From Streptomyces sp. MH60 (GTDB taxonomy: Bacteria; Actinomycetota; Actinomycetes; Streptomycetales; Streptomycetaceae), in assembly GCF_002939385.1 (NCBI RefSeq), contig NZ_MULI01000003.1, forward strand, positions 62,001 to 126,000: a stretch of 64,000 nt of DNA. The letters run 5' to 3'. The notes under the pieces were generated by a model. It was not told where the DNA came from. It made no database searches and saw nothing but the letters and a program-made list of their open reading frames with translations. How positions within the stretch are numbered: position 1 is the stretch's first letter; the number at the start of each line of letters is the position of its first letter. The position numbers were made by a program, and so were the translations under genes. Shown piece after piece: positions 39,115 to 47,881 of this stretch.

Positions 39115-39774
39115 ATGCTCAGCCGCATCGCGGATCTGTTGGTGCCCGCCGTCGGCCGTCTGTCGTTGACCGCCGACCCGAGTGCCGAACTCGCGCCGGG
39201 CAGCATCATCGCCGCGAACCACACGTCCCTCGCGGACCCGGCCCTGGTGATCGCCGCCCTTCGCCGGCTCGGCGGCGAACCGGTCGTCATGGCGGCCGCC
39301 GGGCTGTGGCGCATCCCGGTCCTCGGCCGTGCCCTGGACCGGGAAGGACACATACCCGTCGTGCGCGGCGACCGGCGTGCCGCAGGCGCGCTGGACGCGG
39401 CAGTCGATGCCCTGGAGCGGGGGCGGCTGGTCCTCATCTACGCCGAGGGCGGCCTGCCCCGCCGCAGGGACGCCGGGGAGGCACCTCCCGGGCCCTTCCG
39501 CAGCGGCCTGGCCAGGCTCGTCGAGCGCACCGGAGCCCCCTTGGTGCCCGTGGGACAGGCCGGCGCCCGCCGGGTCGTCTCGGGCCGCGCGGCCAAGCAA
39601 CTCGCAGGTCTCGTCACGGCGCCCGTACGCCGACCCGCTCTGCACGTCCATGTGGGCGCGCCGCTGGAGCTGACCGGTGACCACGCCGCGCGGACGGCAC
39701 GGGCCAGGACCGCGGTGACCGCCGCCTGGCGGACGGCGGTGGCCCACCTGGGCGACACCGCACGCCGCGCCTGA
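39115..39774 (+). CDS. PlsC-type 1-acylglycerol-3-phosphate acyltransferase-like protein
   Basis: About 219 residues. The acyltransferase HX4D motif is NHTSLADP, and the second block is EGHIPVVRGDRRAAGA, the third YAEGGLPRR (variant of FPEGTRS, with Gly for Thr), the fourth APLVPVGQAGAR. These are peripheral membrane enzymes that add an acyl chain to lysophosphatidate or a related alcohol. ATG 39115 has GGGAG seven bases upstream and is favoured over ATG 39079. It is single, with no clear operon partner. Confidence 0.82.
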   Translation: MLSRIADLLVPAVGRLSLTADPSAELAPGSIIAANHTSLADPALVIAALRRLGGEPVVMAAAGLWRIPVLGRALDREGHIPVVRGDRRAAGALDAAVDALERGRLVLIYAEGGLPRRRDAGEAPPGPFRSGLARLVERTGAPLVPVGQAGARRVVSGRAAKQLAGLVTAPVRRPALHVHVGAPLELTGDHAARTARARTAVTAAWRTAVAHLGDTARRA

Positions 39775-39961
39775 CCTCGCCGGTGCCGGGCGGGAACGAG
39801 CTTGGCGGCCGTCGGCCGGGGCGCCTGCCGGAAGTGTCCGTCCCCTTGACTGCACCAGCGCCGAAGTCGTTCAGCGGCCGGTTCCGCCGAAGTGAACAAC
39901 TCCGTCGTCCGGGAGGCGCGCGGTGACGCGGTCGGACGCCGACCCGCAGCCGCGCCTGCCT

Positions 39962-40186
39962 TCAGTCCTTGGCCCGGTGCAGTTGTATCTGCCGATTGAC
40001 GAAGAGGTGTACGAAACCGCAACGCAGGCAGATCAGCCCCGTGGCGCTCTCATCCGCCCAGGCCAGATTGAACAACTCTCCGCCGGTGCTGTTGAGTTTC
40101 ACGCCCCGTTCGCGGAAGAGATCGCTCTTGCAGACCTGGCACGTGATCCACATCTCTCCGAGTGAGGCCCGCACCGCTTTGGCCAT
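39962..40186 (-). CDS. Small zinc-ribbon protein
   Basis: A 74-residue protein with two CxxC knuckles, C16/C19 (WITCQVCKSD) and C53/C56 (LICLRCGFVH), 33 residues apart, which will bind one zinc ion. The tail FVNRQIQLHRAKD is basic. Such ribbons bind nucleic acids or proteins; no function is known for this one. AAGGGG lies upstream of ATG 40186. The gene stands alone; the 243 bases upstream (40187-40429) and the 187 bases downstream (39775-39961) show nothing I can assign. Confidence 0.7.
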   Translation of the reverse strand: MAKAVRASLGEMWITCQVCKSDLFRERGVKLNSTGGELFNLAWADESATGLICLRCGFVHLFVNRQIQLHRAKD

Positions 40187-40429
40187 CTCATTCCCCTTAC
40201 CAGGCCCAGCACCGTGGCTGAGCCATCCGTACTCCGTCGTGTTCCCGCACATCATCGCAAGCCGTGGGAAATCCACTGTCGGTGACGTAGAGCTCGATCC
40301 ACTCGAACGCACCCTCTGACCCGGGGCTTCCAGAGCCCAGGGTGGTGCGATCAGCCATGCGCCAGCCACTCCGGAAGCCGTAGGGTCGGCTCGACCGGGG
40401 GACCAGGCGGCGCGGGGGAGAGGGAGAAG

Positions 40430-40939
40430 ATGATCCGGACAGGGACGACGGCGGTGCTGGCGCTGTTGCCGGACGCCGAGCCGCTGTTGCGGTTGGCCGC
40501 CGAGGTGGACGGGCTGGTGGTGCGACCGGGCGTGCCCGCGCACGCGGCGCTGCTCTATCCCTGGCTGCCAGCCGACGAGGTCGAGGAGGCGCAGCTGCAC
40601 CGGCTGCGGGTCGCCCTACCGGCCGGCCCGGTCCCCATCAGGCTGGCCGCCGTCGAACGAACCGGCGGGTTCGTCGGTGTCCCGGTGCCCGAACTGAGCC
40701 GGGCGGCCGACGCCGTCCGCGCGGCATTTCCGGCGCAGGTCCCTTACGGCGGCCGGTTCGGACCCCGTCCGCCCGTGCACGTCACCGTCGCCCTGGACGC
40801 GGCCCCGCAGGCCGCCGCCGACATCGCCCGCCGTACCGCCGCCGCCCTGCCGATCACCACGGAGGTCAACACCTTGCATGTGGTCGGCCTTACCCGCACG
40901 GGTTGGCAGGGCATCGCCGAACTGCCCCTGAGTCGTTAG
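40430..40939 (+). CDS. 2'-5' RNA ligase family (2H phosphoesterase) protein
   Basis: A 169-residue 2H-superfamily protein. The second motif is intact (H117-V-T-V in RPPVHVTVAL), while the first is relaxed to HAALLYPW (H38), where enzymes typically have HxT/S. The fold handles cyclic phosphodiester or 2'-5' linkages in RNA or nucleotides. GGGAGAGGGAGAAG precedes the ATG. It is a single gene; the following 280 bases (40940-41219) hold three AGTCGT repeats near 40929-40950 and presumably the promoter of the lysyl oxidase gene. Confidence 0.75.
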   Translation: MIRTGTTAVLALLPDAEPLLRLAAEVDGLVVRPGVPAHAALLYPWLPADEVEEAQLHRLRVALPAGPVPIRLAAVERTGGFVGVPVPELSRAADAVRAAFPAQVPYGGRFGPRPPVHVTVALDAAPQAAADIARRTAAALPITTEVNTLHVVGLTRTGWQGIAELPLSR

Positions 40940-41219
40940 TCGTCAGTCGTTCGAGCCACACAGGCCCGCGCGGTTGGCGCGGCCGGTGCCCGGTCGGCGC
41001 GGGCCACGCCTTTTACCGCACGGCGTGCCGTCAGGCGGCCCGTATCCCCGACTTCAGCCTGATTTCGTCCACCACACAGCGATCCGGCCAACCTCCCACG
41101 GTTTCGCACCTTCTGGACAACCGAGCATCCGGCCGCTCCCTCTCACAGCGCGGGCACAGCAACGTGCCCGCCTGCTTCCTTCCCACCGCACCCCCCAGCA
41201 CCTGAAGGACGAGGGATCG

Positions 41220-42977
41220 ATGACCAGAACGCGCACCACCAGGCTGCGGCGTCCACTGCTCGCAGGCACCACGGCCGTCGCCGCCATGGCCGTGACCGCC
41301 GGACTCGTGGCCGCCACCGCGGAGCCGGCGAAGGCGGCGAGAGGGCCCAAGCTGAGCCTCATCGCCGCGACCAACTCACTGACGCTCACCTCCTGGAAGG
41401 AGGATCCGGGCGTCTACCTCGACCTCGGCACCTACCTCACCGCGGAGGGCAGGCCGCTGGAGCTGAAGGTGACCCGGAAGTCCTACAAGGACCCGGTGAC
41501 CGTCACCCAGACCGTGTACGAGGGCGGCAAGGCCAAGGCCAAGACCCTGCCCAAGGGCACGGTGAAGGACTTCTCCGGGCTGCCCGGCTTCGCGGAGATC
41601 ACCGTCACCGACAAGTCGGGCAAGAAGGTCCTCAACCGGACCGAGGACTTCTGCCCGAACAACGCCAGCGGCCGGGTACGCCCCGACGCGCCCGCCACCT
41701 CCAAGTATCCGGAGAGCTGCTCCACCAATCCGTTCACGCTCGGTTCGGTGTGGGGCGTCGAGAAGGGGTGGGCGGCCAACACCTACGCGGGTTCCTACAC
41801 CGAGCCCGTCGCGCTGGCGGCCGGGACCTACACCGCCAAGGTCGGGGTCGCCAAGAAGTACCGCGACCTGTTCGGCATCGCGAACAAGCCCGCCAGCGTC
41901 AAGGTGACCGTGGTGGAGCGGAGTTACGAGGACGACCAGAATGCCGCCCGGTCGGCCGCGCCCCGGTCCGCGACGGCGGGCGAGCACGCCGGTCACGAAG
42001 CCGCCCACCAGGCCCCGGCCGGACACGCGGGCCACGGGCCGGGGCACGCCCCGACACCCGCCCAGGCCGCAGCGCCGGTCACCAGCGGGGCGAGCCCCTC
42101 GTACAACGTGGGCCACGGACCGCTCAAGGCGGCACCGCCCGCCCTGCCGTGGGCGCTGAAGAAGCAGCAGACCGCACGCTCCATGGCGGTCGGCGACAAG
42201 GGAGGCCAGACCGACGGCTCGCGCAAGGCCCCGGCGCTCCAGCCGCTGGCGAAGCGACCGGCCGGCAAGCCCGCCGTGCCGGACGTTCCCAAGCCCGACC
42301 TGCGCTCGCTGCCGGCCTACGGCATCGTCGTCACCGACGGGGAGAAGGACATCCCCGGCAAGGACTACCTGGCCTTCAGCGCCAACGTGTGGAACGCCGG
42401 TCCGGCGCAACTGGTGGTGGACGGCTTCCGGTCGCCCGGCAAGCCCAAGATGGACGCCTACCAGTACTTCTACGACGCCAAGGGCAAGCAGGTCGGCTAC
42501 ACCCCGACCGGCACCATGGAATGGGACCCGCGTCCGGGACACGTGCACTGGCACTTCACCGACTTCGCCAGCTACCGGCTGCTGAAGGCGGACAAGAAGG
42601 AGGCCGTGCGCAGCGGCAAGGAGGCGTTCTGCCTGGCCAACACCGACGCGATCGACTACACGGTGAAGAACGCCAACTGGCACCCGTACAACACCGACCT
42701 GTCCACCGCCTGCGGCGAGGAGAACTCCATCTCCGTCCGGGAGGTGCTCGACGTCGGCTCCGGCGACACGTACTCGCAGGACCTGCCGGGCCAGTCCTTC
42801 GACATCACGGACGTACCCAACGGCACGTACTACATCCAGGTGCTGGCCAACCCCGAGAAGCGGCTCAAGGAGACCAGCCTCGACAACAACAGCGCGCTGC
42901 GGAAGATCGTGCTCGGCGGCAAGCCGGACGCACGGACCGTGACCGTACCGGCGCACGATCTGGTGAACTCGAACTGA
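41220..42977 (+). CDS. Secreted lysyl-oxidase-like copper protein with His-rich linker
   Basis: A 585-residue exported protein: signal peptide 1-39 (RRPLLAGTTAVAAMAVTAGLVAATAEPAKAA), a beta-rich N-terminal domain with two Cys pairs (to about 235), a His-rich linker with six His between 256 and 276 (EHAGHEAAHQ, HAGHGPGHAP), and a C-terminal lysyl-oxidase domain from about 360. The copper motif GHVHWHF supplies H441, H443 and H445, and FCLANTDAIDY follows as in the family. Lysyl oxidases deaminate lysine side chains in proteins; bacterial members are poorly characterised. Twin hairpin terminators follow. Confidence 0.88.
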   Translation: MTRTRTTRLRRPLLAGTTAVAAMAVTAGLVAATAEPAKAARGPKLSLIAATNSLTLTSWKEDPGVYLDLGTYLTAEGRPLELKVTRKSYKDPVTVTQTVYEGGKAKAKTLPKGTVKDFSGLPGFAEITVTDKSGKKVLNRTEDFCPNNASGRVRPDAPATSKYPESCSTNPFTLGSVWGVEKGWAANTYAGSYTEPVALAAGTYTAKVGVAKKYRDLFGIANKPASVKVTVVERSYEDDQNAARSAAPRSATAGEHAGHEAAHQAPAGHAGHGPGHAPTPAQAAAPVTSGASPSYNVGHGPLKAAPPALPWALKKQQTARSMAVGDKGGQTDGSRKAPALQPLAKRPAGKPAVPDVPKPDLRSLPAYGIVVTDGEKDIPGKDYLAFSANVWNAGPAQLVVDGFRSPGKPKMDAYQYFYDAKGKQVGYTPTGTMEWDPRPGHVHWHFTDFASYRLLKADKKEAVRSGKEAFCLANTDAIDYTVKNANWHPYNTDLSTACGEENSISVREVLDVGSGDTYSQDLPGQSFDITDVPNGTYYIQVLANPEKRLKETSLDNNSALRKIVLGGKPDARTVTVPAHDLVNSN

Positions 42978-42989
42978 CCTGACCGCCAA

Positions 42990-43045
42990 GGGGCGTCAGC
43001 GCCCCGCTTCGAAGAGCCGACGGCCGCCCGCGGTGGCCGTCGGCT
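42990..43045. terminator. Two hairpins, probable bidirectional terminator
   Basis: GGGGCG/CGCCCC with a TCAG loop at 42990-43005, then an 11-bp perfect stem AGCCGACGGCC/GGCCGTCGGCT with a 9-base loop at 43015-43045. They separate the convergent lysyl oxidase and RpiR genes. No T-run follows, which is usual in Streptomyces. Confidence 0.75.
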
Positions 43046-43053
43046 CCTCCGCG

Positions 43054-43950
43054 TCACCGGTGGGGCGGTACCAACCGCTCCCGCAGAGCCGTCAGTTGAT
43101 GCGAGTGCTCGACCGCGCGCGTTTCGTCCAGGGTGGTCAGGGCCAGCAGCAGGGCGTCGGCGACCAGCAGGCCGGTCAGGGACTCGTTGGTGTTCCCGGT
43201 GGGCGTGTGCGGCGCCGTGAGCACGGCGTCGACGCGGTCACCGAACGTCTCGCCGAGTTCGTCGGTGACCAAGACGGTGGTGGCCCCCACCGCACGCGCC
43301 CGTTCCACCAGCACGGTCAGTTCGTGCAGGTGCCGGGCCGGCTGGAAGACGACCACCGCGTCGCCTTGGGCCAGCGGCAGCAGGTCGTCGGCGAAGGCGA
43401 ACCCGGTGGCCCCGCTGAACCGGGCGCGGCGCCCCAGCCGGCCCAGGGACAGGGCGAGGTGGCGGGCCCCGAACTCGCACGCGGCGACGCCGTAACAGAG
43501 GACCTCGCGGGCCGAGGCCAGCGCTTCGACGGCCCGTTCGAAGGACTTCGTACCGGTCAGGCGTCTGGCCTGCTCGATGCGTTCCTGCGCCTCGTCGAAC
43601 ACGTCGCCCCAGATGCTCTCCAGGTCCTGGCCCACGTGGGAGATGCGCTGTTTGAGCCGGACCTCGGGCGCCTGTGAAGCGGTGAAGTCCGCGGCCAGTT
43701 CCCTTTTGAGGGCCGGGAGCCCGGCGTACCCCAGGTGTTGCAGGGTGCGGACGACGGTGGCGTTGCTGGTGCCGCTTGCGGTGCCCAGCTGCTGGGCGCT
43801 GGCGAACATGATCTGCTCCGCGGGCGCACTCGCGAGGTACTGGGCGACGGTGCGCTCGGACGTGGAAAGTTCTTCCCACAGGTCTCGGATCGCGGTCCGC
43901 AGACGGGCCAGCCCGCCCGGCCCCACACTGCCAGCCTCTGGAACATCCAT
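43054..43950 (-). CDS. MurR/RpiR family transcriptional regulator
   Basis: A 298-residue regulator. The N-terminal HTH_6 domain (ELSTSERTVAQYLASAPAEQIMFASAQQLGTASGTSNATVVRTLQHLGYAG) is followed by a SIS domain at about 140-280 (REVLCYGVAACEFGARHLALSLGRLGRR, DAVVVFQPARHLHEL, VGATTVLVTD), which normally binds a phosphosugar. I place the start at ATG 43950, with AGAGG five bases upstream. Divergent from a C45 enzyme and a dipeptide-type importer across a TTCCAA/TTGGAA repeat, it is their probable regulator. Confidence 0.88.
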   Translation of the reverse strand: MDVPEAGSVGPGGLARLRTAIRDLWEELSTSERTVAQYLASAPAEQIMFASAQQLGTASGTSNATVVRTLQHLGYAGLPALKRELAADFTASQAPEVRLKQRISHVGQDLESIWGDVFDEAQERIEQARRLTGTKSFERAVEALASAREVLCYGVAACEFGARHLALSLGRLGRRARFSGATGFAFADDLLPLAQGDAVVVFQPARHLHELTVLVERARAVGATTVLVTDELGETFGDRVDAVLTAPHTPTGNTNESLTGLLVADALLLALTTLDETRAVEHSHQLTALRERLVPPHR

Positions 43951-43998
43951 TACGCCTCTTGACTTACTCGGTTTCCTGGTTACGCTCTGAGCAGCTTG

Positions 43999-44022
43999 TT
44001 CCAATGATGTTCATCTTTGGAA
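43999..44022. promoter_or_regulatory. Putative RpiR operator (TTCCAA-N12-TTGGAA)
   Basis: Perfect 6-bp arms at 43999-44004 and 44017-44022. A similar string, AATG(G)ATGTT, occurs at 44003-44011 and again at 44021-44030, so there is also a direct-repeat component. It lies between the RpiR start (43950) and the C45 gene start (44062). Confidence 0.6.
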
Positions 44023-44061
44023 TGGATGTTACAGCACCGTTGCCTCCCGAGGAGTCCTGTC

Positions 44062-45201
44062 ATGCACCACGCCCTGCCGGTCATAGAGATCTCCGGGACA
44101 CCGACGGAACGCGGGCGGCAGTACGGCGAAGCGGTGCGCTCCCGCATCGGTGAGGCCGTCGGCTACTACACCGAAGCCTTCGGTGAGGCGTCCGGCCTCT
44201 CCTGGGACCAGGTCACGGCCCGCGCCCGGCTCTGGCTGGAGCCGGTGCGCGACCACGCCCCGGAACTGGTCGAGGAGATGCAGGGGATCGCCGACGGAGC
44301 GGGCGTGGGCCTGCTCGACGTACTGGCGCTCAACGCGCGCGGCGAGGTCATCTACGACTCCACGTTCAGCCGGCTCTCCGAGGACGAGGAGGCCGCCGAG
44401 GGCTGCACCTCGTTCGCGGCCTACGGACCGGCGAGCGGCGACGGCCATGTGTGGGCCGGACAGAACTGGGACTGGCGGGCCGCGGTGACCGGCACCGTCG
44501 TGATGCTGCGCGTCGTCCAGCCCCCGAAGCCGACCCTCGTCATGCAGGTGGAGGCCGGTCAGATCGGCCGTCAGGGCGCCAACTCGGCCGGCATCGCGCT
44601 CAACGCCAACGGACTGGGCGGACGCTTCGACGACACCGTCGGACTGCCGCAGACCGTGATCCGCCGCAGCGTGCTGGACCAGTCCAACATCAGTGACGCC
44701 CTGCGCGTGCTGAGCCGGACCCGCGCCCACATCGCCGGGAACGCGCTGCTCACCTGCCGGGAAGGCTTCGCGATCGACGTGGAGACCACCCCGGCCGGAC
44801 ACCGCTGGATGTATCCCACCGACGGCCTGCTGGTGCACGGCAACCACTACCAGGCCGGCATCCCCGCCGCTCTCGCCGCCGACTACCGGCCGCTGGCCGC
44901 CGACTCCCTGGTCCGGGTGCCCCGCGCCGAGCAGGGCCTGCGGCGGCTGCGCGACTCCACGGGCCCCGACGAGTCCCGCAAGACCATCCAGTACGCCATG
45001 TCGGACCACCTCGGCTTCCCCGAGTCCCTGTGCACCCATCCCGACCCGCGCAGGTCGCCCGTACGGCAGTGGCAGACACTCGTCTCGTCCTGCGTCGACC
45101 TGACCTCCGGTGACTACCACGTCACCGCCGGCACCCCCTGCGACCGCGACTACCAGCACCTGCCCTGGAACCTCTACGACGGCCCCCACGCCCCCCATTA
45201 G
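44062..45201 (+). CDS. C45-family autoproteolytic acyltransferase/hydrolase (Ntn fold)
   Basis: A 379-residue protein related to acyl-CoA:6-aminopenicillanate acyltransferase. Residues 1-114 would form the alpha chain (RQYGEAVRSRIGEAVGYYTEAF, DVLALNARGE). The predicted self-cleavage and nucleophile is C115 in AEGCTSFAAYG, followed by the family's GQNWDW and QIGRQGANSAGIALNANGL. Ntn enzymes of this kind make or break amide bonds between acyl groups and amino compounds. GAGGAG precedes ATG 44062. It begins the operon with the dipeptide importer, suggesting that the imported compound is an N-acyl amino acid, a lactam or a peptide. Confidence 0.87.
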   Translation: MHHALPVIEISGTPTERGRQYGEAVRSRIGEAVGYYTEAFGEASGLSWDQVTARARLWLEPVRDHAPELVEEMQGIADGAGVGLLDVLALNARGEVIYDSTFSRLSEDEEAAEGCTSFAAYGPASGDGHVWAGQNWDWRAAVTGTVVMLRVVQPPKPTLVMQVEAGQIGRQGANSAGIALNANGLGGRFDDTVGLPQTVIRRSVLDQSNISDALRVLSRTRAHIAGNALLTCREGFAIDVETTPAGHRWMYPTDGLLVHGNHYQAGIPAALAADYRPLAADSLVRVPRAEQGLRRLRDSTGPDESRKTIQYAMSDHLGFPESLCTHPDPRRSPVRQWQTLVSSCVDLTSGDYHVTAGTPCDRDYQHLPWNLYDGPHAPH

Positions 45202-45282
45202 ACCGGATCGAAGGTCACCGAGAACCCCTCCCCCCAGAAACGAGCAGTCTCCGCACCACCCTTCCCGCTCAGGAGCCACCGT

Positions 45283-46923
45283 ATGAAGTTGAAGACCTCG
45301 ATCGCCGCCCTCGGGCTGGCGGGCCTGACGGTACTCGCCACCGCCTGCAGCGGCGCCGACACCGGCCGATCCGGGGACACGGGCCGTGACGTGGCCCAGT
45401 TGGAGCTCACCCCGACCACGGCCGCCGCCACCGGTGAGGTGGACGGCGTCGACTGGCTGCTGGAGGACGAACCCGACTCCCTGGACCTCGACACCCAGGG
45501 CGGCAGCGCGGGCCGCACGGTGCTCACCAACGTGTGCGAGCGCCTGTACCAGTTGCAGCCCGACATGACCGTGCGGCCGTGGCTCGTCGACAAGGCCGCC
45601 CGGCCGGACGCCAAGACCCTGGTCCTGACCGTGCGCGAGGGCGTCACCTTCCACGACGGCTCCGCCATGACCGCCGACGACGTGCTGTTCAGCCTGCGCC
45701 GGCACGCGGACCCGGACATGTCCGAGGCCGACGAGTTCGAGAACGTGACGTCCATGAAGAAGACCGGCGCCCACGAGATCACCGTCGCGTTCAAGGAGCC
45801 CGACGCCCTGTTCACCAAGGCGCTCGCCGGCGACGCCGGACTCGTCTACCAGCACAAGCGGGTGCGGGAGCAAGGAAAGGACTTCGGCACACCGGGCCAG
45901 GCCGACGCGTGCAGCGGCCCGTACCGGCTCGCCTCCTGGAAGTCGGGCGACTCCCTCACCCTGGAGCGCTACGACGACTACTGGGGCGACAAGGCACTGA
46001 CCCGGAAGGTCGTCTTCCGCTGGGCCGAGGACAGCGCCATGGTCAACGCCCTGCGCACCGGCGCGGCCGACGGCGCCTACACCGACTCCGTCGGCACGGC
46101 CGCCGCCCTCGACGGCAAGAAGGGCATCGACCTGCACTTCGGGCCCAGCACCGCGACCCTCGACCTCATCCCCACCGAGCGCGGCGGACTGGCCGACCCC
46201 GACATCCGCAAGGCCCTCTCCCTGAGCCTCGACCGCACCGGCATAGCCAAGTCCGGCTACGGCGGCCTGGCCCAGCCGTGGGCCACTCCCGTCGGCTCCG
46301 GCGCCTGGGGCTACGAGAAGTCCGTCTTCTCGGCCGCCCAGGAGAACCTGACCGGCGCCCCCGCCTCGCCCACCTCCGCCGACATCGCCCGGGCCAGGAA
46401 ACTCGTCCAGAACGCCGCGCACCGGCCCGACGGGCCGATCGTCATCGGCACCGACAGCACCCAGGGACGCCTCGTCATCGCCAACGGCGTGCGCGCCGCC
46501 CTCCAGCAGATCGGCCTCAAGGCCCGGATCAAGACCGTGCCCTCCGCCGAGTACGGCGAGTTCTACGGCGACAGGTCCGCCCGCGCCGACATCGACGTGC
46601 TGGTCGCCGACTGGTACATCTCCAAGAGCGACCCCGTGGGCTTCTACGACAACGGCGTCTCCGGCGACTCCAACAACTGGGTCGGATTCCACAGCGCCGC
46701 CTACGACGCGAAGGTCGAACAGGCCAAGCGGACACTCGACGACGCCGAGCGGGCCGCACTGGTCGTCGACATCCAGCGCCGCTTCGCCGACGCCGCCGTC
46801 TGGATCCCCGTGGCACAGACGCCCACCGCCCTGGCCCTCAGCGACAAGCTCACCGGCCCGCCGGCCTCGATGGCGTACCTCTACCACCCGTGGGCCGCGT
46901 CGCTCGGCGCGAAGAAGGGCTGA
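45283..46923 (+). CDS. ABC transporter substrate-binding lipoprotein (family 5, DppA/OppA-like)
   Basis: A 546-residue extracellular binding protein with a lipoprotein signal (GLTVLATAC, C22). Family-5 SBP markers are LVLTVREGVTFHDGSAMTADDVLFSLRRHADPD and RADIDVLVADWYISKSDP. It binds peptides, nickel or sugar-oligopeptide ligands and hands them to the permeases encoded next. GGAG is upstream of the ATG. It follows the C45 gene by 81 bases and is only 4 bases from the first permease gene. Confidence 0.92.
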   Translation: MKLKTSIAALGLAGLTVLATACSGADTGRSGDTGRDVAQLELTPTTAAATGEVDGVDWLLEDEPDSLDLDTQGGSAGRTVLTNVCERLYQLQPDMTVRPWLVDKAARPDAKTLVLTVREGVTFHDGSAMTADDVLFSLRRHADPDMSEADEFENVTSMKKTGAHEITVAFKEPDALFTKALAGDAGLVYQHKRVREQGKDFGTPGQADACSGPYRLASWKSGDSLTLERYDDYWGDKALTRKVVFRWAEDSAMVNALRTGAADGAYTDSVGTAAALDGKKGIDLHFGPSTATLDLIPTERGGLADPDIRKALSLSLDRTGIAKSGYGGLAQPWATPVGSGAWGYEKSVFSAAQENLTGAPASPTSADIARARKLVQNAAHRPDGPIVIGTDSTQGRLVIANGVRAALQQIGLKARIKTVPSAEYGEFYGDRSARADIDVLVADWYISKSDPVGFYDNGVSGDSNNWVGFHSAAYDAKVEQAKRTLDDAERAALVVDIQRRFADAAVWIPVAQTPTALALSDKLTGPPASMAYLYHPWAASLGAKKG

Positions 46924-46927
46924 GCTC

Positions 46928-47881
46928 ATGATCGTCCGTATCGGCAGACGGCTCGCCGGCCTCCTCGCCACCCTCCTCGCGTCGTCGTTCGTCATCTTCG
47001 CCGCGATCTACGCCGCCCCCGGCGACCCCGCGGTCTTCCTGGCGGGCGGCCGCGACACCCTCACCCCCGAGCGCCTGGCCGCCGTACGCGAGCAGTACCA
47101 CCTGGACGAACCCCTGGTCGTCCAGTACGGCCGGTGGCTGTGGGACTGCCTCCACCTGGACCTGGGGCGCTCCTTCCAATACGGCGACGAGGTCGCCGAC
47201 CTGCTGGCCGCCCGCTTCCCCACCACCCTGGAACTCGTCGCCTACGCCACCGTCCTCTTCGTGGTCCTCGGTGTGAGCGCCGGCGCGCTCGCCGCCCTCA
47301 ACCGGGGCCGCTGGATCGACTCGGCCGTCGTGGGCGCCACCACCCTCGCCGCGTCCGTGCCCTCCTTCGTCGGCGGCATCGCGCTGGTCGCGCTCTTCGG
47401 CGTGCAGCTGGGCTGGTTCCCCGTCACCGGCAGCGGAGAAGGACTGGCCGGCACCCTGCACCACCTCACCCTGCCCGCCGTCGCCATGGCCCTGGGCGCG
47501 CTCGCGGTGGTCAGCCGCGTCACCCGGCAGGCCGTCGTCGACGCCGACGGAGCCGACCACGTCGCCGTGGCCCGCTCCTCGGGCCTGCCCGAGCGCGAGA
47601 TCGTCCGACGCCACGTGCTGCGCAACGCCCTCGGCCCGATCGTCACCATGTGCGGACTGGTCACCGCCGGCATGCTCGCCGGAACCGTGGCCATCGAGAC
47701 CGTCTTCGGCCTCAGCGGCATCGGCTCCCTGCTCGTCGGCGCCATCAACAGCCACGACTTCCCCGTCGCCCAGGCAGTCCTCCTGCTCATGGTCACCTGC
47801 TACGTCGTGGTCACCACCCTCGTGGACCTCGCGCACCCGCTGCTCGACCCGCGCCTGAAGTCCGCAAGGAGCTCCGCATGA
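46928..47881 (+). CDS. ABC transporter permease (DppB-like)
   Basis: A 317-residue inner-membrane permease with the DppB-specific N-terminus (RIGRRLAGLLATLLASSFVIFAAIYAAPGDPA), the YHLDEPLVVQYGRWLWDCLHLDLGRSF stretch, six membrane helices, and the EAA loop VARSSGLPEREIVRRHVLRNALGPIVT that contacts the ATPases. It forms a heterodimer with the next permease; their genes overlap by ATGA. Confidence 0.93.
   Translation: MIVRIGRRLAGLLATLLASSFVIFAAIYAAPGDPAVFLAGGRDTLTPERLAAVREQYHLDEPLVVQYGRWLWDCLHLDLGRSFQYGDEVADLLAARFPTTLELVAYATVLFVVLGVSAGALAALNRGRWIDSAVVGATTLAASVPSFVGGIALVALFGVQLGWFPVTGSGEGLAGTLHHLTLPAVAMALGALAVVSRVTRQAVVDADGADHVAVARSSGLPEREIVRRHVLRNALGPIVTMCGLVTAGMLAGTVAIETVFGLSGIGSLLVGAINSHDFPVAQAVLLLMVTCYVVVTTLVDLAHPLLDPRLKSARSSA

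Noticed and set aside
44029-46995. A 988-codon minus-strand frame opposite the C45 and binding-protein genes
   Set aside because: Low-complexity Gly/Val/Asp/His composition typical of antisense to high-GC genes, no domains, and the plus-strand genes have full motifs and ribosome sites.
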